Shown here: positions 15,400-24,400 of the stretch, in pieces
Position numbering within the stretch: position 1 is the first letter of the stretch
How the letters are laid out: the number at the start of each line of letters is the position of its first letter
Source of the DNA: Sodalinema lacuna_A
Lineage (GTDB): Bacteria; Cyanobacteriota; Cyanobacteriia; Cyanobacteriales; Geitlerinemataceae
Length of the DNA: 64,000 nucleotides
Assembly: GCA_900149785.2 (NCBI GenBank)
Contig: FSSI02000025.1
Span: 1-64,000 of the forward strand
Direction of reading: 5' to 3'
Notes under the pieces: generated by a model
Databases searched by the model: none
The model's input: only the letters and a program-made list of their open reading frames with translations
What the model was told of the DNA's origin: nothing
Program-made: the position numbers and the translations under genes

Positions 15400-17424
15400 G
15401 TGACACCATCGATCCCCCCCCAACGCCCAGCCGACTCCGGCGACGAACCCATCTCAAACCCGTCCAAAACCCCACCCTTTAGCCACATCCTCAACCGTCG
15501 CCTGAAACGGCGTCATGTCCTCATCGGCGGACTCTCGGCGGCCGTTGCAGTCCTGTTCAGCCGACCCGTCCTCAAATCCTTACTCAGCGACCCCCCCGCC
15601 AAACTCGGCTTCAATCCCATTCCCGTCAGCGACGCCGATACCCTCATCGTCCCCGACGGCTACCGCGCCCAGCCGCTGATTCCCTGGGGAGAACCCATCA
15701 GCGGCACCTATCCCGTCTATGACCTGGACAATAGCGGCGAAGACCAGGGAATGCAAATCGGACAACACCACGACGGAATGCACTTCTTCCCCATCGAGGG
15801 TCACTCCCCCGATGCGGGTAGTTCCCAGGATGGATTGTTAGTCGTCAACCATGAATATATCGAACCTCGGTTTCTGCACTCAGCCGCCGTGGGACAACCT
15901 CTCGGGGCTGGAGATGTTCCCGTCAACGCCGCTGGCCGCCGTGACCCCGACCAGGTTCTCAAAGAGATGAACGCTCATGGTATCAGTATTGTCCGTATCA
16001 GCACCTTGGCCGACGGACGCTGGAGCGTTGTGATTGACCCTCGCAATCGTCGCCTGACGGCTGTCACCCCTATGGAACTAAGCGGTCCCGTACGGGGGTC
16101 AGCCTTCCTGAAAACCCGTTACAGTCCCGACGGAACCCGAACCCGAGGCACATTAAACAACTGTTCTAATGGCGTAACTCCCTGGAATACCTATCTCTTT
16201 TGCGAGGAAAACTGGGCCGCCTATTTCCGTAACGGAGACCCCGACAGCAGCCATCCCCGAGAACAAACCCGCTACGGGGTGCGAACCGAACGGTCTCGCT
16301 ATAGCTGGGACCAGGCCACCTCGGACGATGACCTGTATCGTCGCTTCGATGTCTCCAGCCGGGGAGACGGCCCTGAAGAGGATTATCGTAATGAGGCCAA
16401 TGGCTTTGGTTGGGTGGTTGAGGTTAATCCCTTTGACCCCAATGATGTCCCCAAAAAGCGTACGGCTTTGGGTCGTTTTGCCCATGAAGGGGTAATTTTT
16501 CAGCCGGCCATTCCCGGTCAGCCTGTCGTTTGCTATTCGGGGGATGATGCCCGGTTTGAGTACATCTATAAGTATGTTTCCACAGACCCCTACGACCCAG
16601 CCACGGCTTCGGGGGATTTACTCGATCGCGGTCGTCTTTATGTGGCTCGCTTTAATGAGGATGGAACGGGAGTCTGGCTACCCCTGGTGTTTGGTGAAGG
16701 GACCCTCACTCCCGAGAATGGCTTTGCCAGTCAGGCGGATGTGTTGGTGAACGCTCGTACAGCGGCCGATGCAGTGGGGGCAACGCCGATGGACCGTCCA
16801 GAATGGGGCGCGGTCGATCCCAATAGCCGCCAGGTCTATTTTACCCTGACCAATAACACCGATCGCAGCGAGGAGCAGGTGGACGCAGCTAATCCGCGAT
16901 CGCGCAACACTTGGGGCCATATCATCCGTTGGCGTGAGTCGGGCAACAATCCCACGGCGACGGAGTTTGAGTGGGATCTGTTTGTTCTGGCCGGTTCCCC
17001 TCGCAATAGCCGTCAACCCGATGGAACCCCGTTAACCGACGCGAATCTCTTTGCAGCCCCCGACGGACTCTGGTTTGACCGCGACAGTCGCCTTTGGATT
17101 CAGACCGATATCAGTGAAGGGGTCTTGAATCGGGGAGAATACGCCCAATTTGGCAATAATCAAATGGTCGTCGCGGACCCGGAAACGGGAGAGATTCGCC
17201 GCTTTTTAACGGGTCCCATTGGCCAAGAAATTACCGGAGTCACCATGACCCCAGATCAACGAACGTTATTTGTGAATGTCCAGCATCCTGGCTCAACAAC
17301 CACGGCTGATGAGTTTGCAGCGGGCCGGCTCACCTCGGGGTGGCCCCATCTACCGGCTCATCGCTACCCCCGCTCAGCCACAGTGGTCATTACCAAACTC
17401 GATGGTGGGGTCATTGGAACCTAG
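15400..17424 (+). CDS. PhoX-like alkaline phosphatase (DUF839), Tat-exported
   Basis: A 674-residue protein of the PhoX/DUF839 family, calcium- and iron-dependent phosphatases that release phosphate from organic esters in the periplasm. The N-terminus has a twin-arginine motif in KRRHVLIGG (about residues 36-44) followed by a hydrophobic stretch, as expected for Tat export. Conserved family segments include LLVVNHEYIEP near 147, LNNCSNGVTPWNTYLFCEENW near 250 (a hallmark with the iron-binding Cys) and PDGLWFD near 550. The start is GTG 15400, preceded by AGAGGAG. No clear Pho box was found upstream. Substrate specificity is inferred from family only. Confidence 0.85.
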   Translation: MTPSIPPQRPADSGDEPISNPSKTPPFSHILNRRLKRRHVLIGGLSAAVAVLFSRPVLKSLLSDPPAKLGFNPIPVSDADTLIVPDGYRAQPLIPWGEPISGTYPVYDLDNSGEDQGMQIGQHHDGMHFFPIEGHSPDAGSSQDGLLVVNHEYIEPRFLHSAAVGQPLGAGDVPVNAAGRRDPDQVLKEMNAHGISIVRISTLADGRWSVVIDPRNRRLTAVTPMELSGPVRGSAFLKTRYSPDGTRTRGTLNNCSNGVTPWNTYLFCEENWAAYFRNGDPDSSHPREQTRYGVRTERSRYSWDQATSDDDLYRRFDVSSRGDGPEEDYRNEANGFGWVVEVNPFDPNDVPKKRTALGRFAHEGVIFQPAIPGQPVVCYSGDDARFEYIYKYVSTDPYDPATASGDLLDRGRLYVARFNEDGTGVWLPLVFGEGTLTPENGFASQADVLVNARTAADAVGATPMDRPEWGAVDPNSRQVYFTLTNNTDRSEEQVDAANPRSRNTWGHIIRWRESGNNPTATEFEWDLFVLAGSPRNSRQPDGTPLTDANLFAAPDGLWFDRDSRLWIQTDISEGVLNRGEYAQFGNNQMVVADPETGEIRRFLTGPIGQEITGVTMTPDQRTLFVNVQHPGSTTTADEFAAGRLTSGWPHLPAHRYPRSATVVITKLDGGVIGT

Positions 17425-17432
17425 AGACGCGG

Positions 17433-18953
17433 CTAGTTCCCGGCAAAACGGGCCACTTCTTCCCCGTCCGGGTTTAAGACGGTTAGACGGATGCCGGTAT
17501 TGAGACTCACCAATTCCAAACCGTCAATCAAGCGGCGGACATGTTGGTTGAGTTGCTGTTGGGCCGCCTCGTTGTTTTGGCGGTTAGCTTGGCGGTCCAG
17601 TTCCTGAACGCGGGAGACGTATTCCGGTAGCAGTTTAACCTCGAGGCGATCGCGGCTAACTTGATACTCACAAATCTTAGGTGCGCCATTACAAAGCCGC
17701 TGTAAGTCGGACTGGGCGCGGTTCATCGCTTCGGAGATTTGTTGTTGGGCGATCGCTTGCACCAGCGCATTGGTATAGCCTTGGATTAAGGGACGACGTT
17801 GATCACTATAGGCTGTATTCTCTGGGATTTGCTGCATATAGGCGATCGCTTGTTGCCACTTGGCGATGGCCGTCTCCCATTGTTGTGCATCCTGAGCCAC
17901 TCGTGCTTCATCCGCCACCCGTAACCCTTGCTGATGTAACGTCTGAGCCGCCTGTTCCTGACGATGCCGTTCTTCGGCACTGATCAGTTCAGGGCCATAA
18001 CTTTGAAACAACTGCCGCGCCTCCCGTTGGGCCGTGGTTTGAGGGGGAACGCGCATCAAGGCCCCAACCGCATTACGCCAACTGGCATAGGTCTGTTGCC
18101 AGGTTTCGAGATCCCGGGCCTGACGTTCCTGAGTTCGAGCCACCTCCGCTGCAAGCTGAGCCGCTTCAACCTGTTCTTGACCCCGACGCTCTAGGATGGC
18201 TCGTTGCTGCACCGCCCTTAAGTTATCACGGTACTCGCTTAACTTGGCTCGGGCCAGGGGATAGGCCGGGTTTTCTGGATCAATGGTTTCTAACTCAGCA
18301 ATGGCTTCGAGCCAGAGGCGTTCCATCTCTTGCCATTCTTCAATACGATGGGGCGGATTTTGGCTGAGTAACGCCGCTTGGTAGGCCAATCCTAGCGGCG
18401 ATCGCGCCGCCTGTAACTGTTGCGATCGCCCCTCTAGGCGATCGAGCAAGCGACGGGTACGGCGATGATGACGAGACCAGGGGGGGATCCCCTCTAACTG
18501 GCTTCTCGCCGCTTCGAGCTGCTGCTGAGCCTCGGTTAAGGCATCCGTTGAGGGAGATTCCGTTAACTCCTGTACGGTTTCACTGCTGATCTGCTCAACC
18601 CGTTGCAACCGTTCACAGGACCCCAAGACACAGGGCCGAGTCAACGCCCAACTGGCTCCGAGTAGGGCCAGCACTCCTGCACTCAGGGTGACTAAGGCTA
18701 ACGTCAACGACGGGCGATCGAACCCAGACGCTGAGTGCGGGGTTGCCCCCATTCGGGTCATTCCCGTTGGCCGGGGAGGTACAGCACCTCGACGAGAAGG
18801 AATGCTTCGTTGAGGCGTTGAAGGAGCAGCAGAGCTTTGCATCGTTCTCACTTGACCATGAACAGTTGACAGTTGAGCGGGTGTCACCTCATCCGGGTCA
18901 ACCCATTGGCTGGATCGATTTCCGCCCTTGATTTGGCGCCGAATTGCGATCAT
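17433..18953 (-). CDS. Coiled-coil membrane protein of unknown function
   Basis: A 506-residue protein not recognised by family. Residues 1-78 are polar with Pro/Arg-rich stretches. One membrane helix lies at about 81-104 (ALVTLSAGVLALLGASWAL), followed by a CVLGSC pair that could form a disulfide. The remainder (about 118-480) is predicted helical, rich in Gln, Glu, Ala and Arg with heptad-like spacing, and includes repeats resembling TPR-like helices (QWETAIAKWQQAIAYMQQIP). It ends with a short beta-like segment. The topology suggests a large extracytoplasmic domain. It is convergent with the phoX-like gene, 8 nt apart. Confidence 0.65.
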   Translation of the reverse strand: MIAIRRQIKGGNRSSQWVDPDEVTPAQLSTVHGQVRTMQSSAAPSTPQRSIPSRRGAVPPRPTGMTRMGATPHSASGFDRPSLTLALVTLSAGVLALLGASWALTRPCVLGSCERLQRVEQISSETVQELTESPSTDALTEAQQQLEAARSQLEGIPPWSRHHRRTRRLLDRLEGRSQQLQAARSPLGLAYQAALLSQNPPHRIEEWQEMERLWLEAIAELETIDPENPAYPLARAKLSEYRDNLRAVQQRAILERRGQEQVEAAQLAAEVARTQERQARDLETWQQTYASWRNAVGALMRVPPQTTAQREARQLFQSYGPELISAEERHRQEQAAQTLHQQGLRVADEARVAQDAQQWETAIAKWQQAIAYMQQIPENTAYSDQRRPLIQGYTNALVQAIAQQQISEAMNRAQSDLQRLCNGAPKICEYQVSRDRLEVKLLPEYVSRVQELDRQANRQNNEAAQQQLNQHVRRLIDGLELVSLNTGIRLTVLNPDGEEVARFAGN

Positions 18954-19085
18954 TGTATTACATCGATTTCTCGTTTAAGGCAACATATAACCCGGAAAAC
19001 CTTTATAGCATCAGCTTTTGAGCGAGTTCATCCATCCAAAGAATGACAAAAAATAAATAACCTTACCAGATTCTGAAAACCTATG

Positions 19086-19226
19086 CTAAAGTGTGCCTAG
19101 ACATCCGTTCGACGGCGGCGTTGTATCGCCGTGGCAACCTGGTGGAGACATCAATTGTCGCGACAGGCATCAGCCCATGTTTGTGAACCCTTGTCTTTTC
19201 CTTTTCTCGGTTCCTGGAGTTGCTCC
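19086..19226 (+). promoter_or_regulatory. Structured 5' leader of the RNA-binding protein gene
   Basis: The leader of the RRM gene contains a hairpin with ACGGCG at 19112-19117 and CGCCGT at 19127-19132 (9-nt loop), then a pyrimidine-rich stretch (CTTGTCTTTTCCTTTTCTC, about 19191-19209) and a GGAG ribosome site. Cyanobacterial rbp genes are cold-inducible, partly through long 5' untranslated leaders, so a thermo-regulatory role is plausible. The transcription start was not identified; TATGCT at 19082-19087 is a candidate -10. Confidence 0.4.
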
Positions 19227-19526
19227 ATGTCAATTTATATCGGTAATTTGTCCTACGACGCGGTTCAAGAAGATCTCGAAGAGGTCTTCCGTGAGTATGG
19301 CACAGTCAAACGGACTCAAATCCCTGTTGATCGTGAAACAGGTCGCTCACGTGGTTTTGGGTTTGTCGAAATGTCTTCAGATGAAGAAGAAGATCGAGCG
19401 ATCGAAGCTCTAAACGGTGCAGAATGGATGGGTCGCCAACTGCGAGTTAATAAAGCTAAGCCTCGTGAAAACAATCGTTCACGTCAAGGATATTCTGGCC
19501 GGGGTGGAGGCGGCGGTCGTTACTAA
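19227..19526 (+). CDS. Cyanobacterial RRM RNA-binding protein (Rbp)
   Basis: A 99-residue cytoplasmic protein with one RNA-recognition motif and a glycine-rich tail. RNP2 is IYIGNLSY (residues 3-10) and RNP1 is RGFGFVEM (about 42-49). The tail GRGGGGGRY is typical of the cold-inducible cyanobacterial class. These proteins bind single-stranded RNA and influence mRNA stability and, in some strains, mRNA localisation. The frame is open upstream, but ATG 19227 is the family start and has GGAG about 10 nt before it. A hairpin at 19527-19547 may be its terminator. Confidence 0.93.
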   Translation: MSIYIGNLSYDAVQEDLEEVFREYGTVKRTQIPVDRETGRSRGFGFVEMSSDEEEDRAIEALNGAEWMGRQLRVNKAKPRENNRSRQGYSGRGGGGGRY

Positions 19527-19547
19527 AACGGTTCGTCGTTAACCGTT
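19527..19547 (+). terminator. Hairpin after the rbp gene, possible terminator
   Basis: AACGGTT (19527-19533) and AACCGTT (19541-19547) form a 7-bp stem with a 7-nt loop directly after the stop codon. Only a weak T-rich stretch (TGGTGGTTTTC) follows, so termination is plausible but not certain. Confidence 0.5.
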
Positions 19548-19677
19548 GATTGGTGGTTTTCGCCGGTTAACTGTTAACAATAACCCCTTTAAGAAAATCT
19601 CGAATAATTAACAGATAGCGATTAAAGTTTTGCTACTCGGTATGGCGTGGACATTGTGTCTGCGCTATTTTTAGTTG

Positions 19678-19806
19678 GAGAAGGCAAGAGGCAAGAGGCA
19701 AAAGAAGGGAACAGGGAACAGGGAACAGGGAACAGGGGAAGAAGAGGCAAGAGGCAAGAGGCAAGAGGCAAGAGGCAAGAGGCAAGAGGCAAGAGGCAAG
19801 AGAAGG
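19678..19806. repeat. Heptamer tandem-repeat tract
   Basis: Successive GGCAAGA units, then GGGAACA units, then again about nine GGCAAGA units fill this 129-nt stretch between rbp and dnaG. Cyanobacteria are known for such short tandemly repeated repetitive (STRR) heptamers. Read as protein, they give spurious seven-residue periodic frames on both strands. Confidence 0.95.
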
Positions 19807-19874
19807 GACTACCGGAACGGCTTAAACGCACTGGTTCACGAATAATAATCAACCCTAATTAACAGCAACTGACT

Positions 19875-21926
19875 ATGTTTCACCCTGACATGATTGACGA
19901 CGTTAAACAACAGATGGACATTTATGATGTCGTCTCCGAACAAGTCGTCTTAAAAAAACAGGGGAAAGACTTTGCTGGACTGTGTCCTTTCCATGAAGAA
20001 AAAACCCCGAGTTTCACCGTTAGCCCCAGTAAACAGATGTTTTACTGCTTCGGCTGTGGAAAAGGGGGCAACGCCATTACCTTTCTCATGGAAATTGGAC
20101 AAGCCTCCTTTAGTGACGTGGTTCTCGATCTCGCCCAACGTTATAACGTTCCCATTCGTACGCTCGATCGCGACCAACAAGACGACGTTCAACGAACCCT
20201 ATCCCGGCGAGATCAACTCTACGAAATTCTCGCCCTGGCCGCCCGTTTCTTCCAACACGCCCTCCACCAACCCCAGGGCGAAACCGCCCTCAACTACTTA
20301 AAACAAACACGGGGATTGACTGACGAAACTCTACAATCGTTTCAACTGGGGTACGCCCCCGACGGTTGGGAAACCCTCTATGGCTATCTCGTCAGCCAAA
20401 AAGACTATCCCGTTGAACTCGTCGAAGCCGCCGGCTTAATCATTCCCCGTCAAAAAGGCAGTGGCCATTACGATCGCTTCCGTAATCGGGTCATGATTCC
20501 CATCAATGATAGTCGTGGCCGTGTCATTGGCTTCGGAGGGCGTAGTCTCGGGGACGAACAGCCCAAATATCTCAACTCCCCCGAAACCGAACTGTTTGAT
20601 AAAGGCCACACCCTCTTCGCCCTCGACAAAGCCCGTCAAACCATCGCTAAAGTCGATCGCGCCGTGGTGGTTGAAGGCTATTTCGACGCCATCGCCCTCC
20701 ATCATGCGGGAATCAGCGAAGCTGTCGCGTCCCTCGGAACCGCCCTCAGTGAAGCCCAAGTCAAACAACTACTCCGCTATAGCGAATCCAAACAGATTCT
20801 CTTTAACTTCGACGCCGATGCAGCCGGAACCCGGGCCGCCGAACGGGCCATCGGCGAAGTGGCTAATCTCGCCTATCGGGGAATGGTACAACTACGGATT
20901 TTGCAAGTTCCAGGGGGGAAAGATGCCGATGAATTTCTCAAAGCGTCATCCGCTGCTGACTATATCAACCTCATCGAACAGGCCCCCCTTTGGATTGATT
21001 GGCAAATTGAACAAATTATCGGCGATCGCGATCTCGCCCAAGCCGACATCTACCAGCAAGTCGTCCGCCAACTCGTCACCTTGCTAACACAACTGCAAAA
21101 CTCCACCACTCGCAGTCACTATATCCACCATTGCGCCCAAAAACTCTGTCAAGGAGACTCCCGGCGGGTTCCTCTGTTAGAAGAAAACCTCATCGCCCGC
21201 TTACGGCGTACCAAGGCGCGAGAGAAACGCCGTCAAGCCCCCAAGGTTCCGCCTCACTCGGAGTCCTCCACCCCCTCAAATGCCGTCAATACGGATGCCA
21301 GTCATACTGACACCGAGAGGGAAGCCGAGGTGATTGATGATGAGGATGACGACGCCGACTTACAACTTCCCATCGATAGCGATCGCGCCCTCCTCGAACG
21401 GGCCGAAGCCCTACTGTTACAAGCCTACGTCCATTATCCCGACGAGCGATCGCACATCATCGCCGCCATCGGTGAACTCGAAGCCCGAGACATCTATTTC
21501 AGCCTCTCTCACCATCGCTGGTTATGGCAAAGTTTAGAGGCGATCGCCCCTGGCCCCCACGACGATGCTGGGGTATTATTCCAAAAGCTACAACAAACCT
21601 ATCCCGACGATTTGGCCATGTTGCAACAAGTCAATGGTCTGTTTCAGCCCAGCGAACTGGCAGAATTGGAAATGCAACGAACTGCCCTGGCCATCCGATC
21701 CGCGACAGCGGCGATCGAGCGCACCATTTGTCATAAACGCTATCGTCGTATCCTGGAATTATGGCAAAACACCGACTCCCAGGAGAATCCCCAACAAGCC
21801 CGTCACTACCAAGACCAACTCTATGCCGAAAAGCAGCATATGGACAATCTCGATCGCACCCGCCAAACCAACCTCACCGAACTGGTTAGTCTAACCTGGA
21901 ATCCCCCCCTACTCGACGGCCAATAG
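19875..21926 (+). CDS. dnaG: DNA primase DnaG
   Basis: A 683-residue primase that makes RNA primers for replication. The N-terminal zinc-ribbon is intact with C37, H40, C58 and C61 (CPFH and CFGCGKGG). The RNA polymerase core follows, with the TOPRIM part beginning VVVEGYFDAIALH near residue 265 and the metal-binding DAD in FNFDADAAGT near 312. The C-terminal part (about 430-683) carries a polar, acidic linker (VIDDEDDDAD) before the helicase-interaction domain. An alternative start is M6. The gene stands on its own between two heptamer tracts, outside the classical rpsU-dnaG-rpoD arrangement. Confidence 0.96.
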   Translation: MFHPDMIDDVKQQMDIYDVVSEQVVLKKQGKDFAGLCPFHEEKTPSFTVSPSKQMFYCFGCGKGGNAITFLMEIGQASFSDVVLDLAQRYNVPIRTLDRDQQDDVQRTLSRRDQLYEILALAARFFQHALHQPQGETALNYLKQTRGLTDETLQSFQLGYAPDGWETLYGYLVSQKDYPVELVEAAGLIIPRQKGSGHYDRFRNRVMIPINDSRGRVIGFGGRSLGDEQPKYLNSPETELFDKGHTLFALDKARQTIAKVDRAVVVEGYFDAIALHHAGISEAVASLGTALSEAQVKQLLRYSESKQILFNFDADAAGTRAAERAIGEVANLAYRGMVQLRILQVPGGKDADEFLKASSAADYINLIEQAPLWIDWQIEQIIGDRDLAQADIYQQVVRQLVTLLTQLQNSTTRSHYIHHCAQKLCQGDSRRVPLLEENLIARLRRTKAREKRRQAPKVPPHSESSTPSNAVNTDASHTDTEREAEVIDDEDDDADLQLPIDSDRALLERAEALLLQAYVHYPDERSHIIAAIGELEARDIYFSLSHHRWLWQSLEAIAPGPHDDAGVLFQKLQQTYPDDLAMLQQVNGLFQPSELAELEMQRTALAIRSATAAIERTICHKRYRRILELWQNTDSQENPQQARHYQDQLYAEKQHMDNLDRTRQTNLTELVSLTWNPPLLDGQ

Positions 21927-21933
21927 AGAACGC

Positions 21934-22102
21934 AGAGGCAAAAAATTTTTCTTCCCCCGTTCCCCGTTCCCCGTTCCCTATTCCCTTATCTTGCCTCTTG
22001 CCTCTTGCCTCTTGCCATCCCCTCTTGGGAGGGGTTAGGGGTGGGTTATGCCTCTTGCCTTTTCTTCCCCTGTTCCCTGTTCCCCGTTCCCTATTCCCCA
22101 CC
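21934..22102. repeat. Heptamer tract ending at the next start codon
   Basis: The tract has TTCCCCG/TTCCCTA units, then TTGCCTC units, then a 42-nt hairpin element, then more TTGCCTC and TTCCCTG units. The last unit ends CCCCACC directly before ATG 22103, so no normal ribosome-binding site remains. Confidence 0.92.
22011..22052 (-). repeat. Dispersed 43-nt hairpin element, copy 1 (reverse orientation)
   Basis: This 42-nt unit begins CTTGCCATCCCCTC and ends GGGGTGGGTTATGCC, with a CCCCTC/GAGGGG hairpin in the middle. It is nearly identical, in reverse orientation, to the units at 53216-53258 and 54457-54499, and a further copy is at 51283-51324. It lies inside heptamer repeats. Confidence 0.85.
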
Positions 22103-22438
22103 ATGCCCGACATCCTCGAAACCCCCGAAGAACAAATTGCCGTCATTGAAGCCAACGTCGTTCAAATTGCCGAGGTGGCCGATCGCGGCTATCAAGATAG
22201 CGGCGAAAAAGGAACCGTTGTTCTGCTGCGTCAACTCGACGACAACAGCCCCACCTTAGAAGATTGGCAATTCAAATATCGTCCCATGAGTCGCCTCGAC
22301 GATATGCTGTCGGATTGGAAACAAACGAAACTGCAAGACATGATTATTCGTTATAACCCCGACATTTCAGTAGTTTGTACCTTCCTCTATCCCAACGGCG
22401 CTTATAGTAGTTATCATTTCGGTAAGCCCGAATCGTAG
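22103..22438 (+). CDS. Hypothetical cyanobacterial protein, 111 residues
   Basis: A 111-residue acidic protein not recognised by function. It starts MPDILETPEEQIAVIEANV and has a mixed alpha/beta look with no membrane segment or signal peptide. The frame is open upstream through the heptamer tract, but those codons only translate repeat sequence, so ATG 22103 is chosen. Its coding sequence is ordinary for the genome (it uses the local codon style and contains GATCGC). It sits 13 nt before the kinase gene at 22452 and could be co-transcribed with it. Its function is unknown. Confidence 0.6.
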   Translation: MPDILETPEEQIAVIEANVVQIAEVADRGYQDSGEKGTVVLLRQLDDNSPTLEDWQFKYRPMSRLDDMLSDWKQTKLQDMIIRYNPDISVVCTFLYPNGAYSSYHFGKPES

Positions 22439-22451
22439 CCATAGAGATCCC

Positions 22452-23822
22452 ATGTTTCAGGCCACTCGCCGGCGACTGGTATTGTGGTACACCAGCATTA
22501 CCGCCCTGTTGTTGCTGCTGTTTGCCACGACGGTCTACTTGTATGTGCGTAGTACCTTGATCGATCGCGTCGATGATACCCTGAAACATTCCTTAGAAGT
22601 GGTCGAGCGATCGCTGGCGATCGAAGAACAGCCCCAGGCCAACGGCTTTCCCAAACTGCATCTCAACCTTGACGCCAGTTTTGGCGACAACGCCAATAGC
22701 CTCGAAGAAGATCGCATCGATATCGAATGGTTTAGCCCCACGGGGGAACTGCTGTGGTCCACCCTAAGCGAACCCCTCAACGTTCCCATTACCGCCAATC
22801 GCGCCCCGCAAACAGTGTACTTGCAGGAGGGAGACTCCCCCGAGAGTCAGCCTATTTTGCGACAAATCGCCGAACGCATCAGCCGCGATCGCCAAATCAT
22901 CGGTTATTTACGAGTCAGCCATCCCTGGTTTGAAATTGCCCGCCCCAGTCGCGATTTAGCCATCGATCTCAGCTTTGGCCTGATCGTCATGATTGCCTCA
23001 GTCGCCGCCACGGGCTGGTGGCTGTCAGGATTAGCCATGAAGCCGGTGGGAGAGTCGTATCAATATCTCAAACAGTTTACCGCCGATGCCTCCCACGAGT
23101 TACGCAGCCCCATCGCCAGTATTCAAACTCAAGTACAAGTGGCCCTAGCTGATCCTGAGATCGCCGCCAGTTCCGGGAAGCCAACCTTAGATAATATCGA
23201 ACGCCTCACCCGACGATTGGGCCGTTTGGTAGATGATTTATTGTTTCTCACCCGTCAAGATAGTGGCATGGTGGCTTGGCACCCACAACCGCTGTCTGTC
23301 GATGCCTTGTTGTTAGATGTGGTTGAAGAACAAACGGCGATCGCCACCTCGAAAGCGATTCAGCTTCAGTTCCAGATTTTGGACATCGAACCGGAGACGT
23401 CGTTATCCGATGACGATCCCTTTGCTGTTTTGGGGGATTGGGATCAACTGTTTCGTCTGTTCCTCAATGTGTTGGGCAATGCGTTGCGATATACCCCTGA
23501 GGGGGGCGACGTTCAGGTGACACTGGGCTATTGTCCCCCCAGTCGTCCGCCCGCGTCGGCGAAAGCCTCAGGAACCGTTGTCGTCACCATTCGCGATACG
23601 GGAATTGGTATCCCCCCGGATGCCTTACCCCATGTGTTTGAGCGTTTCTATCGGGTTGATCCCGCTCGTCGCCAAGACTTAGGGCATCTCTCGGGATCTG
23701 GCTTGGGGTTGGCGATCGCCCAAACCATTGTCCAACGTCATGGCGGCCATCTCGCCCTAGACAGTTGCCTCGATCAAGGGACAGACGTGGAAATCGTCTT
23801 GCCGGCTTATCTACCCAGCTAG
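22452..23822 (+). CDS. Membrane sensor histidine kinase
   Basis: A 456-residue sensor kinase. Two membrane helices (about 14-34 and 175-197) flank a periplasmic domain of about 140 residues. The phospho-acceptor H215 lies in DASHELRSPIASIQTQ. The ATPase domain shows NVLGNALRYTPEGG, DTGIGIPPDALPHVFERFYR and GSGLGLAIAQ. The overall layout resembles cyanobacterial OmpR-partner kinases of the manganese/nickel/redox-sensing group, but the signal cannot be assigned. No response-regulator gene is adjacent, which leaves the partner open. It may be co-transcribed with the small gene 13 nt upstream. Confidence 0.9.
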   Translation: MFQATRRRLVLWYTSITALLLLLFATTVYLYVRSTLIDRVDDTLKHSLEVVERSLAIEEQPQANGFPKLHLNLDASFGDNANSLEEDRIDIEWFSPTGELLWSTLSEPLNVPITANRAPQTVYLQEGDSPESQPILRQIAERISRDRQIIGYLRVSHPWFEIARPSRDLAIDLSFGLIVMIASVAATGWWLSGLAMKPVGESYQYLKQFTADASHELRSPIASIQTQVQVALADPEIAASSGKPTLDNIERLTRRLGRLVDDLLFLTRQDSGMVAWHPQPLSVDALLLDVVEEQTAIATSKAIQLQFQILDIEPETSLSDDDPFAVLGDWDQLFRLFLNVLGNALRYTPEGGDVQVTLGYCPPSRPPASAKASGTVVVTIRDTGIGIPPDALPHVFERFYRVDPARRQDLGHLSGSGLGLAIAQTIVQRHGGHLALDSCLDQGTDVEIVLPAYLPS

Positions 23823-24400
23823 CCTCTCAATCGGCAAAATACCGCCATTGCCCCAATTCGCCCAGTCTTTTCTGGTTCTCAAGATTAGAGTTTCTCAATC
23901 TATCTCTATCTCAAGATAGGGGAAGTTCCCGATATTTTTTGTTAAAGACACCCCTCGGCGATCGCCACATTTTTCAGTTTGTAGCCAATCTGACCAAAAT
24001 CTCGATGACAATTCTGTAGAAAATGTTAATATTATTTTAATAATCACCGTTCAGCCCGACCCAGTTGTACAAGCTATTCCACCCATTGACCCAAATTAGT
24101 TGCAATTTCTAGTCAGTCGGCCAGGGAGATTATTTTGCAGCTTCATTGTCCCCAAGCTATCTAACAGCGAGGGGTTGAGAGGCGAACAAGAACAATTTGA
24201 TAACCGTAAGCTTGTGTAAATCTACACAGACGAGGAGGAGTACAGCAACAACCCCAAATTATTAGATCTGATGGTCATCTCCAATCCATCATCTTCAAAA
24301 AGATACGGTCTGCGTTTACTCTATCGCCCAACAATTTAACGGGTGTTGGGTTCATTAAGAACCAGTCATCTATCAAATCTTAAACCGAGTCAAGCGGTGT
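23823..24400. other. 578-nt intergenic region, no gene seen
   Basis: No gene or structured RNA was recognised. There is a purine-rich GACGAGGAGGAG motif at about 24229-24240 resembling a ribosome site, but no start codon at a suitable distance; an ATG at 24271 would give only 22 codons. AT-rich stretches at about 24020-24045 could hold promoter elements for the downstream kinase. Confidence 0.5.

Noticed and set aside
19678..19806. CRISPR-like array
   Set aside because: The units are continuous heptamers with no spacers and no cas genes nearby; they are tandem repeats.
20506..21087. Alternative plus-strand frame (193 codons) inside dnaG
   Set aside because: It lies wholly inside dnaG in another frame, and its product is low-complexity Ser/Pro/Lys-rich.
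24271..24339. A 22-codon frame after a purine-rich ribosome-like motif
   Set aside because: The distance from motif to ATG is too long and nothing supports a product.
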